Of a stretch of DNA of 64,000 bases, positions 35,455 to 44,788 are shown in pieces. The position numbers and the translations under genes were made by a program. Every line of letters starts with the position of its first letter. Positions within the stretch are counted from its first letter, which is position 1. Source of the DNA: Fulvia fulva (taxonomy: Eukaryota; Ascomycota; Dothideomycetes; Mycosphaerellales; Mycosphaerellaceae). The notes under the pieces were generated by a model, which had not been told where the DNA came from, did no database searches, and worked only from the letters and a program-made list of their open reading frames with translations. The DNA lies in the NCBI RefSeq assembly GCF_020509005.1, contig NC_063014.1:1426001-1490000 (forward strand). Reading direction: 5' to 3'.

Positions 35455-38400
35455 TAACTAGCCTCGACACGCTTAGTATTATCTAGTATAACGTTAACTA
35501 TAGTAAGGATATAGTCTAGAACCATTTCCTATACGAGGCGGACCCGCGCGTCTACTACGTCCTTATAATCTAGGAGCTATAGATTAACTCGTACTATAAG
35601 AGACTAACGACCTACAAGTTACTAGGCTATACGACATGGCTACGAGGCGACGGTAGACCCCGTATATGCTTCTATATTAGTAAGGACATACTAGAATCCG
35701 ACTAGGAGGTAGTGTACTACGTAGACGAAGAAGGCGGGGGCAATATGACCTCCCTCTACGTAGGTAGTACCTAGATATACAACCTATATATACAACCGCT
35801 AGCCTCGAGGTCTAGCCGCGACCTAGGGGTCTATAGATACCTAGACAGTACGCTTAAGAGACAAGGGTACTATATCGTAGTAGGAGACTTTAATATATAC
35901 TACCCTTCCTAGGAAAGCCTTATATAGCCGTACTCTATAGCCGACGAAGTAATCGACTTGATAGTAAGTAACGTAATTGCTATTAATATCCTAAAGGACC
36001 TAGGTACCTAGAAGAGAGGGGGACTCTAAGGCACGATCGACCTCTCCTAGATCTTAGATAGCCACTACTATATAGTAACCTACTATAGGATCGAACATAA
36101 ACTCGAGGCGTCGTTAGACTATATACTAGTCAGGACCTCTATTACGATATAGATATAACGTATACTAGCGAGAACCCCTAAGCTAAACTAGGGAAAGGCC
36201 TACTAGGCCAACATCTAGGCGTACCTCGATGACTCTAAGAGGCTAGTCTAGATCGCGTAGTAGCAATACAACAGTAAAGACGAGATAGACGAAGTAGTCT
36301 AGGGGTTGACAGACGAAATAAGAAAAGCGACCTTACTTCACGTTCCGCTTACCTAACTAACGACATAGTCTAAACTATACTAGACGCCGAAGTGTACTAC
36401 GGTAGTAAGAGAAGTAAGGAGAGCCCGCCGGGCGTAGACGAGCAGCTATAGCGAGGAGGCCTAGAACGTATATAGGGAGGTATACTAATAGAAGAAAGCT
36501 ACGATACGGAGGGAGAAAGTCGTCGGCTAGAGAGCTATAGGAGAAGAAATCGCCGACAAGCTAGCGAGGATATAGAAGCTAGCAAAATAGGCCCGACAGG
36601 ACCCTATATAGGGCCCCTCCTTCTCTATCCTAGCGCTATAATCCCCTAGTAGCCCGGTTAGCGACCCCGAGGCCAAGGCGTATCTACTAGCTAGCAAGTT
36701 CTTTCCGCCTCTAGTCGAGGCTAATCTAAGCGATATAAATAGCTCTACTCCCCTAGCCCCTAGTATCGCGGTCTAATAGGAGGTATCCGAGGGAGAAGTT
36801 GCCGCTATACTAAGGAAGTTACCGGCGAAGAAAGCCCCGGGGCCGGATAGGATCCTAAACGAGCTACTAAAGAAGTATAGAGATCAACTAGCCCTAGTAG
36901 TCGTAACGATCTTTAACGCCTGCCTATAGACTAGATACTACCTAATAGTATCTAAATAGTCGACGATAGTAGTCCTACGTAAGCCGTAAAAGGAAGACTA
37001 TACGTAGGTGAAGTCGTACCGCCTAATTGCGCTCCTTAATACTCTTAGGAAGGCGCTTAAGAAGCTAGTTATAACAAGACTCTCCGAGGCAGTAGAGGAG
37101 TACTCCCTACTCCCGGACACCTAGATAGGTACGCGCCTATAGCGGTCGACGCTATCCGCGATAGAACTTGTTACCTCTTAGGTAAAGGCTATCTAGTATA
37201 GGAATAGGGACAAGGTAGCTTCCTTACTTAGCCTAGATATATCGGGAGCCTTCGACTACGTGTTATACCCGCGGCTACTCTATATCCTAAGGTCGAAAGG
37301 ACTCCCTAAGTAGCTTATTAACTTCGTACGGTCCTACCTCTAAAACCGTAGCACGTCGATCCTAGTCGGCTAGTATAGAAGCCTATTTCAAGTAGTCTAT
37401 ACTAGAATCCCGTAAGGCTTAACGCTAGTACCTATTCTGTTCCTCTTCTTTATAGCGACGCTACTCCTAGCCCTAGAATCCTAGAACACCGCTACGAGCG
37501 GCTTCGTAGACGGCATAAACATCCTAGCGTAGTCTTCCTCGACTAAGGAGAACTATAGGCTACTAGAAGAGAAGTATAAGATCTATAAGGACTAGGCTAG
37601 GAGGTACGGGGCTCGGTTTGCTCTAGAAAAGTATAATCTAATACACTTTACGCGCTAGCTACGGTTCTATAATATATAAGCTTCTATCTAGATATAGGGG
37701 TATACGACTAACCCGGTAAATTAGCTTAGGATCCTCGGACTATAGGTAGACCCGGCGCTACGGTAGAGGAAGTACGTATAGGCAATATTAGGGAAAGCTA
37801 AACAGAATATAGCATTATACTAGAGGCTTACTACGTCTATATAGGGGGCGGACTTCCGGTAGTCACGACTTCTATATACGGCTATTATACGGCTAGTCCT
37901 TACCTATAGTAGCTAAGTGTAGTCCTTAGGCGAGAGGGCCTACCTATTAAAGGGACTCGTCGCGCCGCTAGCGAAGATCTAAAACTAATACCTAAGGAAG
38001 GTCACCGGGGTATATAAGTCGATACTAACGAGGATACTTAAGTACGAGACCGCTATACCGCCGATCGACCTATATATCTAGGGACTACGGACCTTCTACT
38101 TAGGCAAGTCGGTATAGTACCTAGTATAGAAGGTTATCGCTAGTATAGTCGTAAGGGCCCGCGAATTAGTACTAGCGTATAAGGGCATTAGACCCGGGAA
38201 CGAGCCAAAATACCGGGTAAGGGACGAATAGCTAGTAATATAATAGGAAGGTAAGAAATCGTTTATAGAGCAACTATAGAAAGAGAGGTAGAACAACTAG
38301 GTTGTAGGTTATAGTAGACGCCCTTAGCTAGCGGGATAACCTAAGGAATAGTTAGCTACGAAATCCGCGGTTAAGCACCCCCCGAAGCTTATCTACTACC

Positions 38401-38790
38401 GCCTTACGAGGGTATAGAGTAGTATAGTAACCTAACTACGAAGCGAACATATCGGCCTCTAGGGGTACCTATTATAGAGGAAAGTTCTAGGATATACGAA
38501 TACTAGCTACCTCTACGGCTATCGCTCCTAGAACGTACGGTACGTACTCCTCGTCTATCCGAGGTAGTCGCTAGGAAGGGGGGAGTAGATAGTAAAGGCG
38601 AGGAACCGGACGATTAGGGCACTTCTTAATAACGCTAAGGACCTACGGCGTATTACGAACTAGATACTAGAGAAGGGCTAGCTAGAACAGTACCGCCTAG
38701 TAGGAGTAGTATAGGAGGAGAGGATACGACGTAGCATAACGAGACCGGCTAGGAGCGGGGGCTAACGGGGTAGTGATATAGACTACGTAC
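35455..38790 (+). pseudogene. LINE B3 ORF2 pseudogene (endonuclease, RT, CCHC)
   Basis: The endonuclease starts near 35465 (L-S-I-I, Y-N-V-N-Y-S-K-D) and has V-V-G-D-F-N near 35880. The RT starts near 36800 (L-P-A-K-K-A-P-G-P-D) with L-D-I-S-G-A-F-D near 37240. The active-site block near 37503-37514 reads F-V-D-G, so the second Asp is lost by an A to G change, which RIP does not make. A C-terminal Cys/His knuckle near 38510-38560 reads Y-L-Y-G...Y-V-L-L-V-Y, with each Cys or His turned to Tyr. Many TAG stops. The order and length fit a Tad-like LINE. Confidence 0.86.
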
Positions 38791-38831
38791 GTTTAGAGGG
38801 AAAGCTAAACTAGATAAGGAGTAGTCGGGGC

Positions 38832-38864
38832 GGGAAGGGTTTTTACCTATTCGGGTTTCCCTTT
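38832..38864 (+). other. LINE B3 3' UTR hairpin
   Basis: AAGGG pairs with CCCTT around the TTTTTAC...GGGTTT loop, as in LINE B1. Confidence 0.62.
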
Positions 38865-38942
38865 ATATATAACAATAGATATATACCTATATAGGCCGGA
38901 TAGGGTCCTAGAATAGGAGAATGACAAATCTATCTATCTATC

Positions 38943-39124
38943 TATTATACGGGCTTATATAGGGTGTTTTAAAAGCAGGTTATAATTGTATATATCTATC
39001 TAGAATAGACAAGTGTTACTCTTAAAGAGGCTATAGGTAACTAAACAGTCACCTTATTCTTAGCGTACGTAGCCTTAAGTTTTAATAATAGGATGTTGCC
39101 TATATATACGCTCGGATCGCGACA
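38943..39124 (-). repeat. Copia-F 3' LTR (182 bp)
   Basis: It matches 48495-48677 with transitions and one small length change. On the plus strand it starts TATTATACGG and ends GCGACA. A G-rich polypurine tract on the minus strand (39125-39134) abuts it, showing it is the 3' LTR. Confidence 0.88.
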
Positions 39125-40250
39125 CACCCCCTTAGCTCGTACGCTAGAGTGAATGAGCTAATTCCTATATAATCACGTGTACCCTATTATAACTACCCCC
39201 CTACCTATAGTAGTGACGTTAGGCCCTTAGTATTACTACTACTATAGTAAGGGTAAGTTAGCTATTTCAAGTGAAGTGAGCTAAGGTAAGTAAGGTGAGC
39301 TTTGTACCCCTTCCCTTGTTCCTTACTTTCCCTACTACTATTATTACCTATATTATAAAGTATAGATTATATAACTGTTACCGGTAAGATAGCTTAGGTA
39401 CTAGTCTCGTTATACAGACTTTTACTTAAGTATATAATCATCTTACCTACCGGCAAACATTAGAGGTCCTAAGTTTAATCTAGGGATAGCCTTAGTCCTA
39501 TCGTATACTTAAACATATATTGTCGTCCGCTTAACTTATTGAATTGTCTAATAATTACTCTATACTAAGTTATTTCGCTCCGGCGAATAGTAAGAGAGCT
39601 CGCTCTAGCCCTAGGGAGTATAAGATACTAGTTAGTAGCGCAATGTACTAGGCTGTCTACGACAGAGCTTATACTATATAAGGTGTAATAGGGCTCTAAT
39701 AGGTAATACCGGAGTAACGGTATCGGAAAATTAAAAAGGTACCTTCGGGGTGCCTTACTTTCTATACTTTTAAAGGTCATTACCTTAGGGTAGTAACACC
39801 TTTTTGTTTTAGACAAGTGTGTGCTATATATAAGGTACGAAAGTAGCGGATAATGTAGTAATAAGTTAGTAGTATTGTTACTAGTAGTAAGTTAGAGGCG
39901 TTTCTCGCGTTCTAATTAGACGCGCTACTTTTGTCGCGCGCGTACGCTACTACTAGTAATAGGGGTGTTTCTCGCCCTTACGCTATTAGCTAATAGGAGT
40001 CCGAGAAACACCTATTAATAATAGTACTAGGGCCGTACTAGTAAATAGTAGATACTTTACCCTAGCTTCTTTGTTATCTATAGTATTAGTAGCTACTAGT
40101 AGCCGTGTTTTGCGCCTACTAGCGCTTCTAGAGAGGTGTCCGTAAAGATGAAGCCGTTCGGTGTTCGTTTCGAGATAAGGTAAGGCCGCTACTACGGGCT
40201 TCTTAGGCGTCTATTAGCCCGTTACCTCCTAATACGGCTATAGAGGGCAC
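39125..40250 (-). other. Copia-F 3' non-coding region, about 1.1 kb
   Basis: Unusually long for the space between RNase H and LTR. I see no domain. It holds an inverted repeat with 11-bp arms (GGTGTTTCTCG near 39963 and its complement near 40004), related units near 39899 and 40098, and another inverted repeat around CCGGTAAGAT (39381) and ATCTTACCTACCGG (about 39440). A 62-codon open frame at 39628-39816 on the element's coding strand has no recognisable domain. Confidence 0.5.
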
Positions 40251-41898
40251 TAAGGTACGTAGGTCTACGCCTTCCTTAGCTATATTAAGCAGCTTAACAA
40301 AGTGCTTATACTTCTATAGTAGAAGTAGCTTAGTCAGCCCGTCTATAGGCATGTCGTTAGTACTAAGATACTTGATCTTAATATCTCCGCGCTAGTCTCG
40401 CTATCGGAGCTAGTAGTAGTAGATATTAACATAGCGTAGCTTCGTATTAAGCTTTTGCCCTTATTAGTTAACAAGGCGGATAGTCTACGTGTTATCGTAG
40501 TATAAGTAGGTACGCTAATTAAACTAAAGGTGTATCTTAGCGAAGACTCGTTCCTACTATATAAGCTCTAAGGCGGCTTACGAAAGCCCGAGTAGCTTAG
40601 CCTCTATTAAGGACTTGGTAATAGTGATTTGTTTAGATACCTTATAATCTCTTAGTCTACCGAATAGTATAAAGACCTAGCTATTTGAGCTAGTCCTATT
40701 ATTATTTATGCCGTAGGACGCGTCCGATACTCTAAAGAACTCGTAGTTACTACCGAGGTGCTCTAGTTAGCTATAAAGGCTAGTGACATGTTTGCTAGCG
40801 CTATATATAAGGCAGAGGTTCTTAGTCTCTAGGAGATAGCGTAAGTACTAATCTATAAGCTTAAGGTATGTCTTAGTTAGCTTAGTTAGATACTACGATA
40901 GTATAGATAAGGAAAAGGCGATGTTAGGCCGCGTATATATAGCGGCGAAGTTAAGGGATCCTATACGTTATTAGTACGTAAGGATAGCGATAGAGGTGGG
41001 TTAATAACCCTCTAGAACGGTCTAATTAAGGTGTTAATCTACTAGTACTATCGTTTTACGTATATTCGTAGATATACTAAATTTAGCGGCTAGCTTCTTA
41101 ATATAGTCTTCTTAAGAGAGCTATAGTAAGCGCTTGTTTCTATCGCGCGTAACCTTAATTCCTAGGAACTAGGAGAGATTACCGAGCTCGTATATCTTAT
41201 ACTTAGTAAGTAGCCGCTACTTAATATTAGTAGTATAGGCCTTATACTTACGGTAGTAGAGTATAACTAGGTCGTTAACGTAAAAGAAGAATATAACCTT
41301 GTTATTATAGTAGATATATTCGGAGTCCGATAGGGGTATAAGTCTAAGGGAGGCTAGCGTCTCGGTTAGGGAGTTGTACTATAATAAAGGGGACTCCTTC
41401 AGACCGTAGAGGGCCTTAACTAGCTTAAGGGCGTGTCTATAGGGTAGCCTATCGATTCTAGGAGGTGGTTGTAGATATATAGTATATAGTAGGTCCGAGT
41501 TTAGGAAGGCGTTAATAATATCGAATTGTTCGGCTTCTAGGTCGAAGCTCGCGGCTATAGTATAGTAGAGGCGGAACATACTTACTAGTAGTGTAGCGGC
41601 GTATATGTCTAAGTGTATTCCTTATAAATCGCCTCTTACGTATAGCCTAGCCTTAAAGCTCTTTAGTATACCGTACTCGTCTAGTTTATATTTATATACC
41701 TACTTTAGCGGTAGTAGTAGCTAAAGTCCCTCCTCTTACTAAGTATCCTAATCCTTCTCTTCCTTTATTACCTATCTGAATGTGCCTATTACTAGGGCTT
41801 TAGTAAACTCCTTAGCTATAGCTTCGATCTACTATTAGGAGAAGCGGTGTTTTATAGCGGCTCGGTAGTTAGAAGGTTCGGGCGGAAGGTTATCGCGG
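40250..41898 (-). pseudogene. Copia-F RT and RNase H pseudogene
   Basis: Minus-strand blocks: the RT start near 41830-41890 (P-P-E-P-S-N-Y, A-I-A-K-E-F), D-I-I-N-A-F-L-N and L-K-L-V-K-A-L-Y-G-L-K within a 66-codon open piece at 41379-41579, and the active-site block Y-V-N-D-L near 41280, where the first Asp is now Asn. RNase H lies near 40860-40590 (S-D-A-S-Y-G, I-E-A-K-L-L-G-L-S). The frame ends near 40270 after a T-N-D-M-P-I-D-G-L-T-K block. TAG stops throughout. Confidence 0.87.
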
Positions 41899-41914
41899 TA
41901 TATAGAGGTGGTAG
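41899..41914. repeat. Target duplication of the chimeric LINE (left copy, 16 bp)
   Basis: TATATAGAGGTGGTAG here and TATATAGAGGTAGTAG at 44773-44788 differ by one G/A. Joining the flanks restores continuity of the Copia-F RT start, so this is the true insertion site. Confidence 0.85.
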
Positions 41915-42955
41915 GTCGACGACGAGAATCACCTATACGTAGTGTCGGCTACGAACCTCTCGTCTAGCTACGAGAGAGCCAAGTATTCTCACGCTAGAGC
42001 GTCGTAGGCGCGACGGGCGCGTAGCGTAGGCGAAGCCGCGGCGAATAGAGGACTACTAGTAAAACGGGTATAAAAACTATCCGACGAGCGTGTACTCGTG
42101 TCGGGAGCGAGTCCCTCTTCTTTCTACGTATAAGAAGGGCGCGGAACCGTGGCCTATACGCTCGATAGGACACCTCTAGTATAAGTGTAGAATTTTTACC
42201 TCCGGAGACCGTAAACCGAGCGGGCTAAGCGACGAATATTAGACGAGCGGACTACAGAACAATAACTAAGCGGACTACGAAACAATCTAGTGTTTACTAG
42301 CGGGCAATGCGGTGGGTAGGTGGACACGCGACGAAGCCTATAAGGGCCTATTAAATACCCGGTATAGGAACGAGGGTTTTGCCTAAGGCACTGCCTATCC
42401 CGCTACACAACGCACCTAGTCTAACATAGTAGATTGCGACGAGGAAAAGACGATAGCCTAAGCAAGGAAAAGACGGCTGTTAGGACGGGGAAAAGACGTA
42501 TAATACAAGTGGATTAGTTCTATAATCGGGGAGGATCGAGGGCAGGGTGATAAGGAACTTCATATTAGTTAGTAGGTGGAAACGTAAGGAGTACGCTGCC
42601 CGGCGTGGTGTGTGCCCCGAGCAAACCTACGAGGCATAGACGGCCGCTTTCTAGATATAGGCTGCGGTAACGCGAAGGGCGTCAAAACCTAGGGCGTAGT
42701 ATACACTAGTAGCGACGGCTAACACTGTCTGTATAGCCCGAGAGGACGGATGCGCATGTCGGTCAATAGAGAGCACTAAAGGGCTTAGGCCTATAGAGGT
42801 GGATATTGGCTTAAGGAGCAAACAGGGAGGGAGGGCGTAGAGGGAAGCTTTTGCTCCGGGCTAACCTCTCGAAACGAGGCTACACGGTGGTGCTAGATGA
42901 GTGGGAAAGCGCGGTTAAGACTTGTCACCTTATCTCGTAGCTAGCTTGCTGAATA
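41915..42955 (+). other. Unidentified non-coding 5' module of the chimeric LINE
   Basis: I find no protein domain and no open frame of note. The first 100 bases can fold into a closed multi-branch structure. A second hairpin is at 42081-42104 (CCGACGAG with CTCGTGTCGG), and CTCG-AAA-CGAG is at 42868-42878. A GGAAAAGACG-like unit occurs three times at about 42443, 42466 and 42489. CA and TG steps are much commoner than in the flanking Copia, mainly after about 42200. Possible identities: a structured non-coding RNA, the 5' end of another retroelement, or a captured host transcript. Confidence 0.6.
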
Positions 42956-44577
42956 CGATTCCTTCCTTGTCACTAGACATATCAGGAGCCTTTGACAATG
43001 TCTCACAACAGAGGCTGATCCACATCCTGAAACAGAAGGCTATCCCTAACTGGACAGTCCAGTTTATCCAGTCCTTCCTCAGAGGCAGAACCACAAGACT
43101 AAGACTGGGCAGATACAAATCTGACAGCATGCCTACAGAGACAGGAATCCCACAGGGATCAACAATGTCTCCACTCCTGTTTCTCCTCTTTATGGCAGAC
43201 CTGCCAGCAAAGCTAAACTCCAGAAACACATCAGCCTCAGGGTTTGTAGATGACACAAACATCCTAGCCTGGTCAGACAGCACAGAAGAGAACTGCAGAA
43301 TCTTGCAGAAGAAACACAAGGAATGTGAGGAATGGGCCAGGAAACATGGAGCCAGATTTGCCCCAGAGAAGTATCAACTCATCCACTTCAGTAGAGCCAG
43401 AAACAGACACAATATGCAAGCCCTAATCACTATTCAGGGACACACAACAGAACCCTCAAGTGAATTAAGGGTGCTAGGAATATGGATGGATCCAAAGCTC
43501 AGCTGGGGACCACAGGTCAAGAAAGCACAGGCAAGAGCAGACAACAACAGGCAATCAATTGACAGGCTTACAGCCTCCACATGGGGAGCCACATTTGCGA
43601 AAGCAAAGGTTATGTACAAGGCCATTGTGAAGCCAGCCATGCTATATGGAGCCCAGATCTGGTCAGCCCAAGACAAGATCCCAAAGAGAATTGCAGATCC
43701 CATCAGCAGAGCCCAAGCCTCCTGTCTGAAAAAGGTGCTTGGAGCATACAAGTCAACTCCAACAAGGGTGGTCGAAATGGAGTCTGGCTCCCCACCAGCC
43801 AAGCTCTACCTTCAAGGGTTGAGATACCAGTATGCAGGAAAGACGTCTGCATACCCAGCCCAGCTAGTAATCCAGAAGGCAGTCAACAAAATCAGGAGCC
43901 AGTGCACAAGAAGGCACAGACAAGCAAGACCCAATCCAGCCCCACAGAAGCAGCAGGACCTGCAGAAGTTCAAAGAACTAACAGAACAGCTGCACCTAGC
44001 CCAGCAGGAACAGGACAGAAGGGCTCAAGGGAGAGGATCAGCAGCCAGCCAAGGGAAGAAGCAACAGTCTCTAGCTGAAAGGATAGCAGGACTCCTCTGG
44101 AAGACTGAATGGACAAGAACCCCACAGAGGCCAGGAACCCCAAAGGCACTCCAACAGTTTGGTAGCCACAACTACCTACTGTACTCAGACCTGACCAGGT
44201 CAGAAGCAAGCATAGCAATACAAATCCGCTCTGAACACATCGGAGTCAGGGCATACCTGCATCAGAGAAAAGTCCCAGGTATCGAAGACAAGAGTTGCCC
44301 ATGCGGCTACCTGTCCCAGAATGTCGAACATAGACTTCTGGTTTGCAAAGAATGGAGTACAGGGAGAGGTGAATGGAGGGCAAGGGCAAGGAACAGAAAC
44401 TTCCAAGCCATGATCAGCAATAAGGGAGACCTCCAGAGAATTACAAGGTGGATCATCCACCAAGGATTTTTGGAGCAGTTCTCTCTTACTAGGGAAACAG
44501 AGAGATGGATTGAGGAGAGAAAGAAGGAGGAGGAGAGCAGGAAGAGGGGGACAACTCTAGGGTTGCAGACAAGGTAG
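42922..44577 (+). CDS. 5'-truncated LINE reverse transcriptase, open frame of 551 codons
   Basis: The only long intact frame of the window. It would copy LINE RNA at the nicked target, but the endonuclease and the first RT motifs are missing. From codon 16 on: L-S-L-D-I-S-G-A-F-D (motif A, Asp19), G-I-P-Q-G-S-T-M-S-P near residues 75-84 (motif B), G-F-V-D-D at 107-111 (motif C, both catalytic Asp kept), L-G-I-W-M-D-P-K-L-S-W, a Lys/Gln-rich linker (about 315-385), and a CCHC knuckle at 459-475 (C-P-C-G...H-x4-C). The frame opens with a TTG-type start inside the 5' module, and the first ATG lies well inside the RT, so it is not a functional gene. Codon use shows normal CAG and TGG, unlike all neighbours. 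Ends TAG 44575-44577. Confidence 0.85.
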   Translation: MSPYLVASLLNTIPSLSLDISGAFDNVSQQRLIHILKQKAIPNWTVQFIQSFLRGRTTRLRLGRYKSDSMPTETGIPQGSTMSPLLFLLFMADLPAKLNSRNTSASGFVDDTNILAWSDSTEENCRILQKKHKECEEWARKHGARFAPEKYQLIHFSRARNRHNMQALITIQGHTTEPSSELRVLGIWMDPKLSWGPQVKKAQARADNNRQSIDRLTASTWGATFAKAKVMYKAIVKPAMLYGAQIWSAQDKIPKRIADPISRAQASCLKKVLGAYKSTPTRVVEMESGSPPAKLYLQGLRYQYAGKTSAYPAQLVIQKAVNKIRSQCTRRHRQARPNPAPQKQQDLQKFKELTEQLHLAQQEQDRRAQGRGSAASQGKKQQSLAERIAGLLWKTEWTRTPQRPGTPKALQQFGSHNYLLYSDLTRSEASIAIQIRSEHIGVRAYLHQRKVPGIEDKSCPCGYLSQNVEHRLLVCKEWSTGRGEWRARARNRNFQAMISNKGDLQRITRWIIHQGFLEQFSLTRETERWIEERKKEEESRKRGTTLGLQTR

Positions 44578-44659
44578 TCAGAGGCTAACCACCATGACAC
44601 TAGTGCACCCTAATGGAAGGAAAACTGAGAACTCATGGCAAGGAAGCTATTAGAGAAGG

Positions 44660-44693
44660 AGAGGAGGTTTTTACCTAGGAATAGGTTTCCTAC
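44660..44693 (+). other. Chimeric LINE 3' UTR hairpin
   Basis: GGAGG pairs with CCTACC (one bulge) around a loop with TTTTTACC and AGGTTT. An ATCT tail follows at 44762-44772. Confidence 0.62.
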
Positions 44694-44788
44694 CTTATGC
44701 AGTAACATATATAGACATAAACCCGCATGGGCCGGAGGGCACCACAACGGGTAAATGAATCATCTATCTATCTATATAGAGGTAGTAG

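Larger units (their letters stand above)
34110..38942 (+). mobile_element. LINE B3: most complete family B LINE, RIP-mutated
   Basis: It carries ORF1, full ORF2, a 3' hairpin and an ATCT tail ending at 38942. The left boundary is approximate, because no other copy in the window covers the 5' end. LINE B1 (1-215, 7547-10421) and the left part of LINE B2 match it closely. Copia-F is inserted in its tail. Confidence 0.83.
41915..44772 (+). mobile_element. Chimeric LINE insertion: unknown structured 5' module plus LINE 3' end
   Basis: A 2858-bp insertion in Copia-F with a 16-bp target duplication and an ATCT tail at its 3' end. The first about 1040 bp are unlike any LINE ORF in the window; the last about 1.8 kb are the 3' end of a LINE related to family A at roughly two-thirds identity by eye. 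The LINE part keeps normal CA and TG use and has an open frame. The layout resembles MINE elements of the rice blast fungus, where a non-coding WEIRD segment is joined to a truncated MGL LINE. That likeness is from general knowledge, not a sequence match. Confidence 0.82.

Noticed and set aside
38096..38296. 66-codon minus frame
   Set aside because: Antisense to LINE B3 ORF2.
39375..39450. Inverted CCGGTAAGAT repeats as ends of a MITE
   Set aside because: The arms are unequal and no target duplication is visible.
41915..42955. HDV-like ribozyme, hammerhead ribozyme or group II intron in the 5' module
   Set aside because: The pairings found at the 5' end are nested, not the double pseudoknot of HDV. 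A CTAGATGA...GAAA string near 42892 departs from the hammerhead core, and no domain V was found.
42930..44600. Several overlapping frames in the chimeric LINE on both strands (82 to 165 codons)
   Set aside because: Shadows of the intact 551-codon RT frame, whose motifs are clear.
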